A DNA stretch of 27,155 nt from DATIJJ01 sp039936115 (GTDB lineage: Bacteria; Pseudomonadota; Gammaproteobacteria; DSM-16500), in contig JBDTIZ010000242.1 of NCBI GenBank assembly GCA_039936115.1, positions 1 through 27,155 on the forward strand. The letters are read 5' to 3'. The notes beneath the pieces are model-generated. The model saw nothing but the letters and a program-made list of their open reading frames with translations, was not told the DNA's origin and did no database searches. Shown here piece after piece: positions 1-8,199 of this stretch (position 1 is its first letter; the number at the start of each line of letters is the position of its first letter). The translations under genes were made by a program, and so were the position numbers.

Positions 1-36
1 TACCGCGGCTTGTCCGCGGTATCCAGTCAACTTGGC
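1..36. repeat. Dispersed palindromic element, copy 1
   Basis: This 36-bp element contains the inverted repeat TACCGCGG-CTTGT-CCGCGGTA (8-bp stem, 5-nt loop) followed by a conserved tail. The same 36 bp occurs in opposite orientation at 24697-24732 with a single mismatch. GC-rich palindromes of this kind are typical of dispersed non-coding repeats in AT-rich intracellular bacteria. It is cut by the window edge, so the element may extend further left. Confidence 0.75.
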
Positions 37-124
37 ATCGAGTTATTTAAGACACAATTTTTTATACATGCACGTTGATTAATGCTTTATACTAATTCGC
101 ATTTATCAAACAAGGAAGTTTTTC

Positions 125-1729
125 ATGTTAACCAGTGAAGTACGTGCTTTAGCTGAAACCGCAAAAGATAATGTTGCTGTATTTGCAAAATGGACTTTAA
201 CAAAAGTCGTTCTCATCAAAGAGCAACATGAACGTGTTGAAATAACCCGCATCAATACCATTCATAAATGCTATTTAGCTGATGTTGTTTTTGAAAATGA
301 AAAACACGTCATACCGCCGATATTTAAACGTATTTCTCAAACAGAAGTGGGTAGCGAAGAAAAAGAAGCCGCTGAAGCGAGTCACAGTCATGCGATTTCC
401 TTTACGCCTTATTTTGATAATGAGCTGATCATGGAGGATCAACAGGTTAAGCAATTGGTTTTTAACGCAAGTAACCCGAATTTAAAACCTTACGTGAATT
501 GTTTGATTGACGCTAAAAAAACTTTAATTGAATTATATAATCAACAATTAAATCCATCTGATTGTGCTGTTTTTTGTCGGAGCTCTAATACGGATGTCAG
601 TAAAGACCTCGCAGTAATTGCTAAATCAGCTGTGATTTGTTATTTGCTATTATTAATCAGCGAAATATGCAGCAAATTCAATGGTAGTACAGACGATGTG
701 ATCTATCTGGGTAAATTAAGTGTTTTCGTGAGACTGTTGTCTCAAGATAAGCATCCGGATTTATTACCGGTTTTTATACTGCTCAAAACAGCGACTGAAA
801 AATTGCGACAACACAGTATACTTCATACGTTTGATATTTCGACAAATAGACTTCATCTTGACAGTGCTAATCTTGTCGATTCAATGATGATTACTTTAGA
901 GGGATTCGCAATACCAGATTTACAGGTTGGCTTTTTTCCTCTTGCTAGAATGAATGGCTTTCCGAGAGCGGAGCAAAACGTTTCTAATACAAAATTTAAG
1001 GAAATGATTGAAGCATGTAAGAGATATCGTTGCGATGCAAATGAAATTAAAACCCTTGAAAAAATACTCAATGAAGATTGTCTTGTCGAAGCTGATACTA
1101 TCCAAGAAATTGATATTCGCTTTTCAAATTTATTTAATTTAATTATTAGACTGATCTCTGTACAGTATTTTTTTAAAAATGCTTGGGAAAATCAAATACC
1201 ATTAGTAAAATCATTTCAGGATAATTTTGGTTATCTTGCCGAACCGTTTGATCAACTAGAAGTGTTAGCTGCACAAATTACGGATTATAAAATTTCATTG
1301 CTTGAATATATGATTCATAAAAATAGTTTAGCTTTGCACAGAAACATGACTTTTACGGCGGCGCAAGAAATTTTATTTGATAGACTAGAGTGTGAATTGA
1401 CCTTAGTGCAAGAAAAAATTGCGGAACAACTTTATTTGCAGGTTGTTAGATATCGTAGTTATCAAACACATCGCTTTACTACCTCCGAAACAATCCATCC
1501 CGTTGTGTCTGATGTTAGGAAAATGGCGAATGATATGGATATACTTTATAAACTTAAAGCAAAAGCTGCTGCTAAACCCCAAGCCGAACTAAAAAATGAT
1601 GATAATTTAAATATGACGGGCGCTAGAGTATCTGTGACAACAGTTGGGAATTTTAAACCCAAACCTGTTAAGTGGGTAGTCGATGCATATAGCGATGTTG
1701 ATAACAAAAAGAAGTGTACTATATTGTAA
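125..1729 (+). CDS. Putative effector ending in a CaaX prenylation box
   Basis: The 534-residue protein matches no family I recognise. It is predominantly helical, with no signal peptide and no convincing transmembrane segment apart from one hydrophobic stretch near residues 168-182. The start ATG is preceded by AAGGAAG at good spacing. The last residues are DNKKKCTIL. Cys531-Thr-Ile-Leu534 fits the CaaX consensus (Cys, two small or aliphatic residues, X), and Leu at X is the choice of eukaryotic geranylgeranyltransferase I. The Lys528-530 tract just before it is the polybasic second signal common in prenylated small GTPases. Bacteria lack CaaX prenyltransferases, so the motif would act only in a host cell, anchoring the protein to membranes. 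Known Legionella effectors use this trick. The function of the remainder is unknown. The motif is seen directly; prenylation is inference. Confidence 0.85.
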   Translation: MLTSEVRALAETAKDNVAVFAKWTLTKVVLIKEQHERVEITRINTIHKCYLADVVFENEKHVIPPIFKRISQTEVGSEEKEAAEASHSHAISFTPYFDNELIMEDQQVKQLVFNASNPNLKPYVNCLIDAKKTLIELYNQQLNPSDCAVFCRSSNTDVSKDLAVIAKSAVICYLLLLISEICSKFNGSTDDVIYLGKLSVFVRLLSQDKHPDLLPVFILLKTATEKLRQHSILHTFDISTNRLHLDSANLVDSMMITLEGFAIPDLQVGFFPLARMNGFPRAEQNVSNTKFKEMIEACKRYRCDANEIKTLEKILNEDCLVEADTIQEIDIRFSNLFNLIIRLISVQYFFKNAWENQIPLVKSFQDNFGYLAEPFDQLEVLAAQITDYKISLLEYMIHKNSLALHRNMTFTAAQEILFDRLECELTLVQEKIAEQLYLQVVRYRSYQTHRFTTSETIHPVVSDVRKMANDMDILYKLKAKAAAKPQAELKNDDNLNMTGARVSVTTVGNFKPKPVKWVVDAYSDVDNKKKCTIL

Positions 1730-1752
1730 AATTGTAAAATTTTTTTGACCTC

Positions 1753-1796
1753 AGCAGACAAAAATTGGATTCTTGTCTGCTATTGTCAGATTTTTC
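1753..1796 (+). terminator. Probable intrinsic terminator of the CaaX-protein gene
   Basis: A 9-bp perfect stem (AGCAGACAA at 1753-1761 and TTGTCTGCT at 1773-1781) is followed within about ten bases by a T5 run. It sits 24 bp past the stop codon at 1729, between two convergent genes. The U-tract is short and slightly displaced, so termination strength is uncertain. On the minus strand no T-run follows. Confidence 0.5.
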
Positions 1797-1814
1797 TATA
1801 GCTACGCTACGCGA

Positions 1815-2567
1815 TTAAATTTTGCAGAATCCCATAAGCTTTTTTGCTATTGATGAAGCACCATGTTCTTTGACGACGGGTGCAGTCGGTGCAGATTTTT
1901 TCGGTGAAAATGTTCTATATGCATTTTGTGCCTGATTTGCAGCAGCTTTTTGAGTAGCAAGTTTTGCTAGATCATCAGCAGCTCTTTTAGCAGCAAGTTT
2001 CGCTAGATCATCAGCAGCTTTTTGAGCAGCAAGTTTTGCATCAAAATCATTTTTGATTGGAGCTAGCATGTCTAACTGATCTTTTACAGCAGATATGTTT
2101 TCTGGCAATGTGCCATTCACTATTCCGATTTTATTAGCTATTAGTAGTGATTTTTCGTTAATTTCCTGGATGATAAGATTTTTAAAAGTAGTCAATGACT
2201 GTACGTCTTGTTCACTTGCTTTAAAAATATCATATCTAGTGCTCACCACATCAACAGTTGGGCAGCTCATATTTCCATTGGTCTCATCGCTTTTTACTTT
2301 CGAAGATAAAGCAGTCATCTCACTCACTAAGGCGTTTCCCTGGAGAACTAAATCATTCACAAATTTTTGCGTTAATGATTCTTCAGTAGCTAACTCAATA
2401 CTCGTTTGATAGGTGTCTACTTTCAGTTTAAGTGCGGCGGCTTTAGTAGCGTTTTCATCTGTGAGATTGTAAGCAGAAATGATTTTTGCTAGTGAGGTAT
2501 TTAAAAATGTAAAAAATTCTAATTGGGTAGCATTAAATTTTAGAATCTGATCGCGGGTTAATGACAT
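1815..2567 (-). CDS. Ala/Lys-repeat helical protein, unknown function
   Basis: The 250-residue protein starts at an ATG preceded by GGAGA at good spacing. No signal peptide or membrane segment is seen. Residues 1-170 are helical and Ser/Thr/Asn-rich. Residues of roughly 175-212 form three 12-residue repeats of the type AKLAAQKAADDL, giving a continuous amphipathic helix like those of TolA-type stalks. A basic, Pro-rich tail follows (SPKKSAPTAP), ending in GFCKI. The gene is convergent with the CaaX-protein gene and divergent from the coiled-coil gene at 2846. No enzymatic motif is recognisable. By context it may be another translocated effector, but nothing in its own sequence proves this. 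Confidence 0.8.
   Translation of the reverse strand: MSLTRDQILKFNATQLEFFTFLNTSLAKIISAYNLTDENATKAAALKLKVDTYQTSIELATEESLTQKFVNDLVLQGNALVSEMTALSSKVKSDETNGNMSCPTVDVVSTRYDIFKASEQDVQSLTTFKNLIIQEINEKSLLIANKIGIVNGTLPENISAVKDQLDMLAPIKNDFDAKLAAQKAADDLAKLAAKRAADDLAKLATQKAAANQAQNAYRTFSPKKSAPTAPVVKEHGASSIAKKLMGFCKI
1941..2048 (-). repeat. Three in-frame 36-bp tandem repeats
   Basis: Units at 1941-1976, 1977-2012 and 2013-2048 are near identical, with the third diverging at its end. The period of 36 bp is twelve codons, so copy-number change would keep the reading frame and lengthen or shorten a helical spacer in the encoded protein. Confidence 0.85.
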
Positions 2568-2773
2568 ACTATCTCCGTTATAAATTAATAAATTATAGTT
2601 AGTAACATTATTTTAATAAAGAATGAAACCTAAGTTTCTTATTAAAAAATATGCAGTAAAACATAGAAAAATGAATGAATTAGAATAAAAGCAGCTTAAT
2701 GCTTAATGTCTTTATTATGAGCATTTCTGCTCAAAAAATCAATCTTTTTTTAATATTAAGGGTAAATTGGCGG

Positions 2774-2779
2774 TATAAT
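2774..2779 (+). promoter_or_regulatory. Consensus -10 hexamer of the 2846 gene
   Basis: A perfect TATAAT lies 66 bp upstream of the ATG at 2846. No good -35 sits at 16-18 bp; the region there is AT-rich (AATATTAAG at 2752-2760). It is a plausible promoter that may need an activator. Confidence 0.4.
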
Positions 2780-2845
2780 GATCAATATATGGTCTAGAAA
2801 TATTTATCTATTCTTGTGATTTTCCTGTGTAACACAGGGGGGATT

Positions 2846-4090
2846 ATGGGCAATGGTCTTATAGGTACAGCCATACGAAGTAATGACTCGGTAGTAGATT
2901 TGATTCAAGCCTACAGCGAAAAAATCACTACAGATGTCGCCCAATTAGGTAAGCAAGTCCTAACTACTGCTGATGAAGAAAAATTAGCCCTTCAATATAA
3001 TTCTAATACTTCAACTAGCAAAGAAAAACAAAATGAACGTTATGCAGAAGATGTTATAGCTTATGTGAAATTGAAAGAAAAAATCGATGTTGCTTATGAT
3101 GCATATATTAAGCAGCAAAAAGATGAATTTGAATTGCTAGTTTTGTTAGATAAAAATGTTAAGGCTGACAATGAAAGAACTGAACAATATCGGACAGATG
3201 CTGCATCGACTACCGCGCAAATAAATTCAATGATAAAACAAAGTGAAGAAATCTGGCAGAAACTAAAATCGCAAGTTGATTCGTTAATTAATGATATTAA
3301 GAACCGCTTACAAGATCTTACAAAATTCATTAATAAGTTGAAAGTTACCATTGTAGATAATCAGGATAAATTTTTAGAAAATTATAAGATAAAAATGAAA
3401 AATTATATAAAAAATAATTTCAAAAAAGTTAGCGATGATGAAATTTTAATTCCAGTGGGTTCAAAAGAAGTCATAGTAAAGAGCAGCGATTTATTGAATA
3501 TCATTTATGAAAATGCACTAGAACAATTTAAACAAGGATCCCGCTCGGATGGTACGCAAAGCATCGCTACTGCATCTGAAAATTTACAATCATCATTGCA
3601 AAAGTTTCTTGTTAAAGAAATGCCTAAAGATCCAGATGAACCAAGTGCATTAAGAAACGCACAAATACTGGAAGCAGCTAGTCTTATAGCTAATGCAGTG
3701 AGTAGCAGTAATGGAGTTGCTTTACATCAAGCAGTCGAAGTCAATCATTTGCTCTCGCGTCAAATAGATGTTGCTGAAGCGCAAGCAAAATTTTATGAAC
3801 AAAATATAAGTCAACTTGGTAAAATCAATCAATTGCTAGGAAATGATTCATCTAGAGGAATTAATTCGGATGAGAAAACATACATCCAGAAATCGTTAGA
3901 TACATTTAGAAAAAATGACCAAACGTTAATGCAATCAGTTCCACCCAGTCAAAAGCCAAATAGACCATTAAATGCATTAGCAGCGCTTAGTAAAAAACTG
4001 CTTGCGGCTGATGTAACTATGGCAACACCAAAAAATGATAATGAAAATAAAAATGAAGAAATCAGCCAGGTTAGAATGGGGAATAGATAA
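2846..4090 (+). CDS. Coiled-coil protein, unknown function
   Basis: I chose the ATG at 2846 (414 residues) because a strong G-rich Shine-Dalgarno (AGGGGGG, 2836-2842) lies just before it. An in-frame GTG at 2816 would add ten residues but lacks an obvious ribosome site. Residues of roughly 30-190 are rich in Lys, Glu, Gln and Leu with heptad-like spacing, and a second long helical region covers about 230-370. There are no membrane spans, signal peptide or catalytic motif. The C-terminus is hydrophilic and Glu-rich (NENKNEEISQ), which resembles the acidic C-terminal patch of many Dot/Icm substrates; this is only suggestive. It stands alone between divergent and convergent neighbours. Function unknown. 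Confidence 0.8.
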   Translation: MGNGLIGTAIRSNDSVVDLIQAYSEKITTDVAQLGKQVLTTADEEKLALQYNSNTSTSKEKQNERYAEDVIAYVKLKEKIDVAYDAYIKQQKDEFELLVLLDKNVKADNERTEQYRTDAASTTAQINSMIKQSEEIWQKLKSQVDSLINDIKNRLQDLTKFINKLKVTIVDNQDKFLENYKIKMKNYIKNNFKKVSDDEILIPVGSKEVIVKSSDLLNIIYENALEQFKQGSRSDGTQSIATASENLQSSLQKFLVKEMPKDPDEPSALRNAQILEAASLIANAVSSSNGVALHQAVEVNHLLSRQIDVAEAQAKFYEQNISQLGKINQLLGNDSSRGINSDEKTYIQKSLDTFRKNDQTLMQSVPPSQKPNRPLNALAALSKKLLAADVTMATPKNDNENKNEEISQVRMGNR

Positions 4091-4205
4091 ACTTGTAACA
4101 CAGTCCCTTGTAGGGGCGGATCTATAATCTATAAATATATTTCCATTTGTGCCAAATCAAAACACGACGGACGTTGTCGAATAAATATGGTTATCACAAA
4201 TGTAG

Positions 4206-4241
4206 GGTGGATTAGACGCGTTGTTTGCGTCGTAATCCACC
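4206..4241. repeat. Palindromic repeat (GGTGGATTA type)
   Basis: The arms GGTGGATTA (4206-4214) and TAATCCACC (4233-4241), with an inner GACGC/GCGTC stem, form a 14-bp hairpin carrying one bulge. It lies in the gap downstream of the gene ending at 4090. The sequence type looks like a dispersed REP-like element rather than a terminator, as no T-tract follows. Confidence 0.65.
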
Positions 4242-4266
4242 AAACCATAAATGACTAATACCGTAA

Positions 4267-4299
4267 ACTGTCAGCCCGCACTTGTTGCGGGGTGACAGT
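4267..4299. repeat. Second intergenic palindrome
   Basis: The arms ACTGTCA and TGACAGT flank an inner CCCGCA-CTTGT-TGCGGG stem-loop with one G-G mismatch, giving a 13-bp paired hairpin only 25 bp from the previous palindrome. The rest of the gap (4091-4337) holds a half-copy of the TAGGGGCG repeat near 4112 and no gene. Confidence 0.6.
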
Positions 4300-4337
4300 G
4301 TACATTATTCATTATGTCAGAGCATGCATAACCAATA

Positions 4338-5099
4338 CTACTCAGATGAAACAACCTTTTTATAACTACATTGAGCGGTAAGCTCGAAGATATTTTTAGC
4401 CTCCAGCTCATCCTTATATTGTGATAAGTCTTTTTTTGCTTTATCAATAATGGCTTTAAGAGTGGAAGGCAATTTCTTAGCAAATAAACCGCCATGCCGG
4501 TTTGGTGATGATTGTGGGTCAGATTGAGAAATAGTCACGGCACATAATTTCTTTCTGACGAATTGTTGGAGCTCAGTTGGTTCTTCACGCTTCTTTTCTT
4601 TCTCTATGGCAATGGCTGCCTCCAGAGATTGAATTCGTTCTTCAACTCTTTCAGAGTTGGTGTGCTGTTGTTTAGGTTGATCACTATCTTTAGTCTCGTC
4701 TGGCGAAGTTGCTTCATTCTACATGTACGACAGTGATAAATAATTGTCTCGAAGAAAAATGAGCATGTTGTTGACGCACACTTCACTATTAGAAATAAAG
4801 CGTTCTAATTCTGTAAGAGGTTTGTTTCGCATCATTTTAATGAATAATTCTCCCGATAGATTTTTATCTTGAAACATCTTATCTATCGCTAATTGCTTTC
4901 CTAATCGATAAACAGTCAGTAACTTTTGCGGTAAAACTGATTCATCTTCAAAAGCCGATCCCAATGTTAATAACAAAGCGACCGTTTGAGATTGGTTACC
5001 ATGACAAGCCCAAACTATCGGTGACTTTACGTCTGTCATTGAGCTCATTTCAGCACCATTACGAAGCAAAAATTCTACAAGTAATAGCTTAAGGAAGTA
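4338..5099 (-). pseudogene. Ankyrin-repeat protein remnant, stop-interrupted
   Basis: One frame reads like a protein from 5099 down to 4338 but is broken. It has no start codon with a ribosome site, begins immediately after an in-frame TAA (5100-5102) and contains an in-frame TAG at 4719-4721. The part before the TAG (126 codons) carries ankyrin-like units: FLLRNGAEMSSMTD, then a WACHGNQSQTVALLLTLGSA segment that matches helix and turn positions of the repeat. After the TAG a further 126 codons remain open and coding-like (Lys/Glu-rich, residues such as ERVEERIQSLEAAIAIEKEK). The simplest reading is an ankyrin effector gene that lost its 5' end and acquired stops. A sequencing error or amber readthrough cannot be excluded. 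Confidence 0.65.
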
Positions 5100-5176
5100 T
5101 TAAGCAGCTCTATTTAAAACCCTCGACGAATTGTGTCAGAGACTTTGTTAGTAAAGTCCCTGAGTATAAGTAGCTG

Positions 5177-6145
5177 TTAAATAGTCGTTCTATTACTTCT
5201 AGTTTTACCCAATGACATCGAAGGCTTGACACTAGCAAACTTAATAACTGGTTTAAACATCCTAGCTGTAGACCCCAATTGCATATAAGAAGTATCACCA
5301 CTCGAATCTGATGAGCTTGGTGAAGAAGAATTCGATCGTGGTGAAGCGGGATTACTTGAGCTAGAAGAATCGTTATTTAAACGATCTGATCGTTTCGGTC
5401 CCCTTGTTTTTTTACTAGGCAAAGATTTCTGATTGGTTACTGTTGGATTTTGTTTCTCTTCGTTGTTAGGTTGTGATTCGGGATATAAGTGCGTCTTAAG
5501 TTGGGCGGCAAGGTTAATAAGTATTAATGATACTGACATCTCATGTGATTTCTTTTTGGTTCGATAATTTTGAGCTGACCTAGCATTTTTGTCTCGTTTA
5601 GAGCCACCGTATATTTGATCACAATCACTATCAGAACCCGCAGTAGAAGATTTTTTTCGTTTCCTTCCAGGAGCTTTTCTAGAGGAATGCGACTCATCTT
5701 TTTCTTTAGTTACCGATTTTAATAATTGTTCTAACTTCCCGCCGCCTTTGTAAGACGAATTCTGAGCCAATATCTCCAGTTGGTTTGCTATTTGTCGCAA
5801 AGCTGGAATATCAATTTTCATTTCAGTCGGAATGCTTTTTGTTTCGGGTACAGTTGTTTCAGTACTAGCGTTGTCCTCAATGATAGGTGCAGCGATTTTA
5901 TCTTCAAGATTATTTGCTTTCACAGTCGGTTCTAATATTAACGGTAATAATGGAGGCTCTTCATGCTCGGGGAATTTAAAACTTAAACTAATTTCTTTAA
6001 AATAAGATTCATCGAATAAAGACGGCGGGACGGTTGTTGATGTATTTGCTGAAAAAATTGAACTATCGAGTGGCTCTTTATCTAAGTCAGAAAAAAACGT
6101 TGCTAATTCAGGATCTGTCGCTTCTCTATCTAAATGCGCAAACAT
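5177..6145 (-). CDS. bZIP-like protein with nuclear localisation signal
   Basis: The 322-residue protein starts at an ATG with a GGGGTG ribosome site. Residues 183-197, KRDKNARSAQNYRTK, fit the eukaryotic bZIP basic-region pattern (N-x2-[SA]-A-x2-[SCY]-R). Asn187 and Arg195 stand at the spacing of the DNA-contacting Asn and Arg of GCN4. Ten residues after Arg195 begins a short zipper-like stretch: Val205, Leu209, Leu212 and Leu216 at a/d positions, about two heptads, ended by YPES. Residues 159-165, PGRKRKK, form a classical monopartite NLS followed by an acidic Ser patch. The N-terminus (about 5-60) is acidic with Phe and Leu, like activation domains, and about 255-290 is poly-Ser. No bacterial transcription-factor domain is present. 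I infer a nucleus-targeted effector; DNA binding is unproven and the zipper is shorter than usual. It is divergent from the gene at 6415. Confidence 0.8.
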   Translation of the reverse strand: MFAHLDREATDPELATFFSDLDKEPLDSSIFSANTSTTVPPSLFDESYFKEISLSFKFPEHEEPPLLPLILEPTVKANNLEDKIAAPIIEDNASTETTVPETKSIPTEMKIDIPALRQIANQLEILAQNSSYKGGGKLEQLLKSVTKEKDESHSSRKAPGRKRKKSSTAGSDSDCDQIYGGSKRDKNARSAQNYRTKKKSHEMSVSLILINLAAQLKTHLYPESQPNNEEKQNPTVTNQKSLPSKKTRGPKRSDRLNNDSSSSSNPASPRSNSSSPSSSDSSGDTSYMQLGSTARMFKPVIKFASVKPSMSLGKTRSNRTTI

Positions 6146-6189
6146 AGTTTCACCCCGCGGGTTATTGTAGTTATTTTAAGCACAAAAGA

Positions 6190-6218
6190 AGAATAGAGTA
6201 AAAGAATGAGCTTGTCAA
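6190..6218 (-). promoter_or_regulatory. Strong sigma70-type promoter of the bZIP-like gene
   Basis: On the minus strand TTGACA (6218-6213, perfect -35) is followed after 17 bp by TATTCT (6195-6190). Transcription would start near 6183 and give a leader of about 38 nt before the ATG at 6145. Confidence 0.75.
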
Positions 6219-6252
6219 ATGACCTATCCTATAAAGTATAAAGGGTCTAAAA

Positions 6253-6269
6253 CGATATCTGTGATATCG
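6253..6269. promoter_or_regulatory. Perfect 17-bp palindrome, candidate operator
   Basis: CGATATC-TGT-GATATCG is a perfect 7-3-7 inverted repeat lying between the two divergent promoters of the bZIP-like gene and the 6415 gene. Its size and symmetry suit a dimeric regulator. No regulator gene is present in the window to assign to it. Confidence 0.4.
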
Positions 6270-6353
6270 CTATTAAACGTGTATTTTTGATTATGACTTG
6301 TGGGAATCATAAGGTTAGCACTCATTTTGTGTAATTTATAACTACATGAGGTC

Positions 6354-6380
6354 TATTTGGACTATTATTTGGACTATAAT
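6354..6380 (+). promoter_or_regulatory. Tandem 12-bp repeat overlapping a -10 box
   Basis: TATTTGGACTAT occurs twice head to tail (6354-6365 and 6366-6377), and the second copy runs into a perfect TATAAT (6375-6380), 34 bp before the ATG at 6415. No canonical -35 is present at 17 bp, so the direct repeat may be an activator or repressor site. Confidence 0.5.
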
Positions 6381-6414
6381 GAATAGATAGGCTATATATC
6401 AAGAGGGCATTCCT

Positions 6415-7983
6415 ATGCTTCACACTGATATTGAAAAGCAAAAAATTAATCTAATAGAGAACGTTAATTCTTATTTTCAAAGACATCCCGATGTAGAAGC
6501 AAAGATCTTTTCAGTAATACAAAGAAATAATCAAAAGGCGTCCTCTGATCAAAATAAAAAATTGAATAACGAAGCTCTTATTAATTTGATGGAGAAAAAA
6601 TCTGTTTTAGTCGGAAAAGTTCTTGAGCTTAATAAAGCTAAACACAGTCTAGAAAATGATATAGCAAAAAATAAAAAATTATTAGAGACTCAAATTAAAA
6701 AAAATCCTAAACAAATAGCTGCGCTAACGCAAAAAATAAACTCGCATACTCAAGAGTATGTTACGCTGTCAGATAAGATTTCAGTGATTAATAAAGATTT
6801 AAGTGAGATATCGATCCAGCTTGATGCACAAGCTGATAAAATAAGTGGTTTCAAAAACGAAGATCAAACTGTTCTTAGCCCTCTACTAAAGTATTTAAAT
6901 ATAGCAGATACATCTCAAAAAGACCTGCTAGAAGCCGTTTTAAAAGAAATGTATGTTGAAAGGTTCAATCAAGAGAAAACTCAACAACGCACATCAGATT
7001 TAACAGAGCAACATTCAACCTCATCAATTCTAGGCCATCTGGCAAATCATGCCGCAAAGCAAACAGTAGTTATATCTGTAAACACTGCTAATCTAGTACA
7101 TGTTGACAGCGCAATTGATTATTTATCAACAGATCAATTTGCAGAGATAAAAATTGATGATTTGAAATCACACATTCATGTCGATGATTTTGGTACATTA
7201 AAACAAGAATATGACTTTTTATCAGAAAAAAGTCTTCGAGCACAACACGATTTTGAAAAAATTAAAAAATTGTCTGTAGAAATAGATCAATTACTAGAAC
7301 TCCCGGGAGGGCGTGAAAATACCGCACAGAAAAAACAACTCGAAGCTAAATTTGTACTCTATGAACAATTAATTGAAGACTTCAAAAATTTACCCGAAGA
7401 GCGTAATGACTTCGTTAAGCTTTATAATTCATCACATGCTAAGCGAATTGCAGATGAACGTCCTATGATAGTCGAGCGATTACAGCAAGACATAGCAGTA
7501 GAATTGCCAAACGATAGCTCACAGTTAAAAAAATCTATGTCTGTTTTGATAGCCCACATCATTGAATTTAATCAGACCCATATTATGCCGCAAGCTGATG
7601 ATGTTCATCAAATTGAAAAAAAGGCATGGACTAGATTGATAGCTAGTTTACAGGCGCTTAGTAAAATGAATAGTCCGCACGTTGAAACATTGTATCAACG
7701 ATTGAGAGAATGTTGTAACAACTTGCTTACATCTAGTGATGAGTTAATCTATTTAGAAAGAATAAATTTATCAAGAATCATCCCAGACAAAGTTGAACAA
7801 GTACAATTTGAAATTGGTGAAGTTTATAAAAGAATTAATAAAGACCTAGAGGCTACGATGGATAGGATGACAATTACGCGTGTTGGAAAAGATGGACGAG
7901 CTTCCCCTATGGTTGATACATCAGCGACAGATCAGACGGAACAGGTAATACCAGCGGATACTAATCGTCGTCGTATGGGATAA
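6415..7983 (+). CDS. Long coiled-coil protein, unknown function
   Basis: The 522-residue protein starts at an ATG preceded by AGAGGG at suitable spacing. Residues of roughly 55-150 show strong heptad-like spacing of Leu, Ile and Val with Lys/Glu between them, predicting a long coiled coil. Shorter helical stretches occur around 255-340 and 440-500. There is no signal peptide, membrane span or enzymatic motif. The C-terminus is basic (NRRRMG). Its promoter region is shared with the divergent bZIP-like gene. Coiled-coil proteins of this size without other domains are common among Dot/Icm substrates, but that is inference from context. Function unknown. Confidence 0.82.
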   Translation: MLHTDIEKQKINLIENVNSYFQRHPDVEAKIFSVIQRNNQKASSDQNKKLNNEALINLMEKKSVLVGKVLELNKAKHSLENDIAKNKKLLETQIKKNPKQIAALTQKINSHTQEYVTLSDKISVINKDLSEISIQLDAQADKISGFKNEDQTVLSPLLKYLNIADTSQKDLLEAVLKEMYVERFNQEKTQQRTSDLTEQHSTSSILGHLANHAAKQTVVISVNTANLVHVDSAIDYLSTDQFAEIKIDDLKSHIHVDDFGTLKQEYDFLSEKSLRAQHDFEKIKKLSVEIDQLLELPGGRENTAQKKQLEAKFVLYEQLIEDFKNLPEERNDFVKLYNSSHAKRIADERPMIVERLQQDIAVELPNDSSQLKKSMSVLIAHIIEFNQTHIMPQADDVHQIEKKAWTRLIASLQALSKMNSPHVETLYQRLRECCNNLLTSSDELIYLERINLSRIIPDKVEQVQFEIGEVYKRINKDLEATMDRMTITRVGKDGRASPMVDTSATDQTEQVIPADTNRRRMG

Positions 7984-8199
7984 GTTAGGTTAATCAAGCC
8001 TCTGATCCGGGTATATACTACGCGAGTATTATATTATTTTTATAAATAATCGTTATAAATCATACTTTTCAAATTATCACTTCCAATTGTAATCAAGATG
8101 TAATCTATTTAGCCTGTTCTTAGTGTAGAATATACAATCTACTTATTATTACTAAAATATTAAAATTACTAGAAATAAGCCAAACGAGGCATAAGAATC

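Noticed and set aside
1815..1830. C-terminal GFCKI of the Ala-repeat protein as a prenylation box
   Set aside because: The Cys is third from the end instead of fourth, and Lys-Ile does not fit CaaX.
2694..2760. GCTTAAT tandem and AATATTAAG as a PmrA box for the 2846 gene
   Set aside because: The half-sites are 7 bp apart instead of 11, and AATATTAAG has no partner half-site at the required distance.
2846..2875. MGNG start of the 414-residue protein as an N-myristoylation site
   Set aside because: The residue at the position that should be small or Ser/Thr is Ile, so the N-myristoyltransferase consensus is not met.
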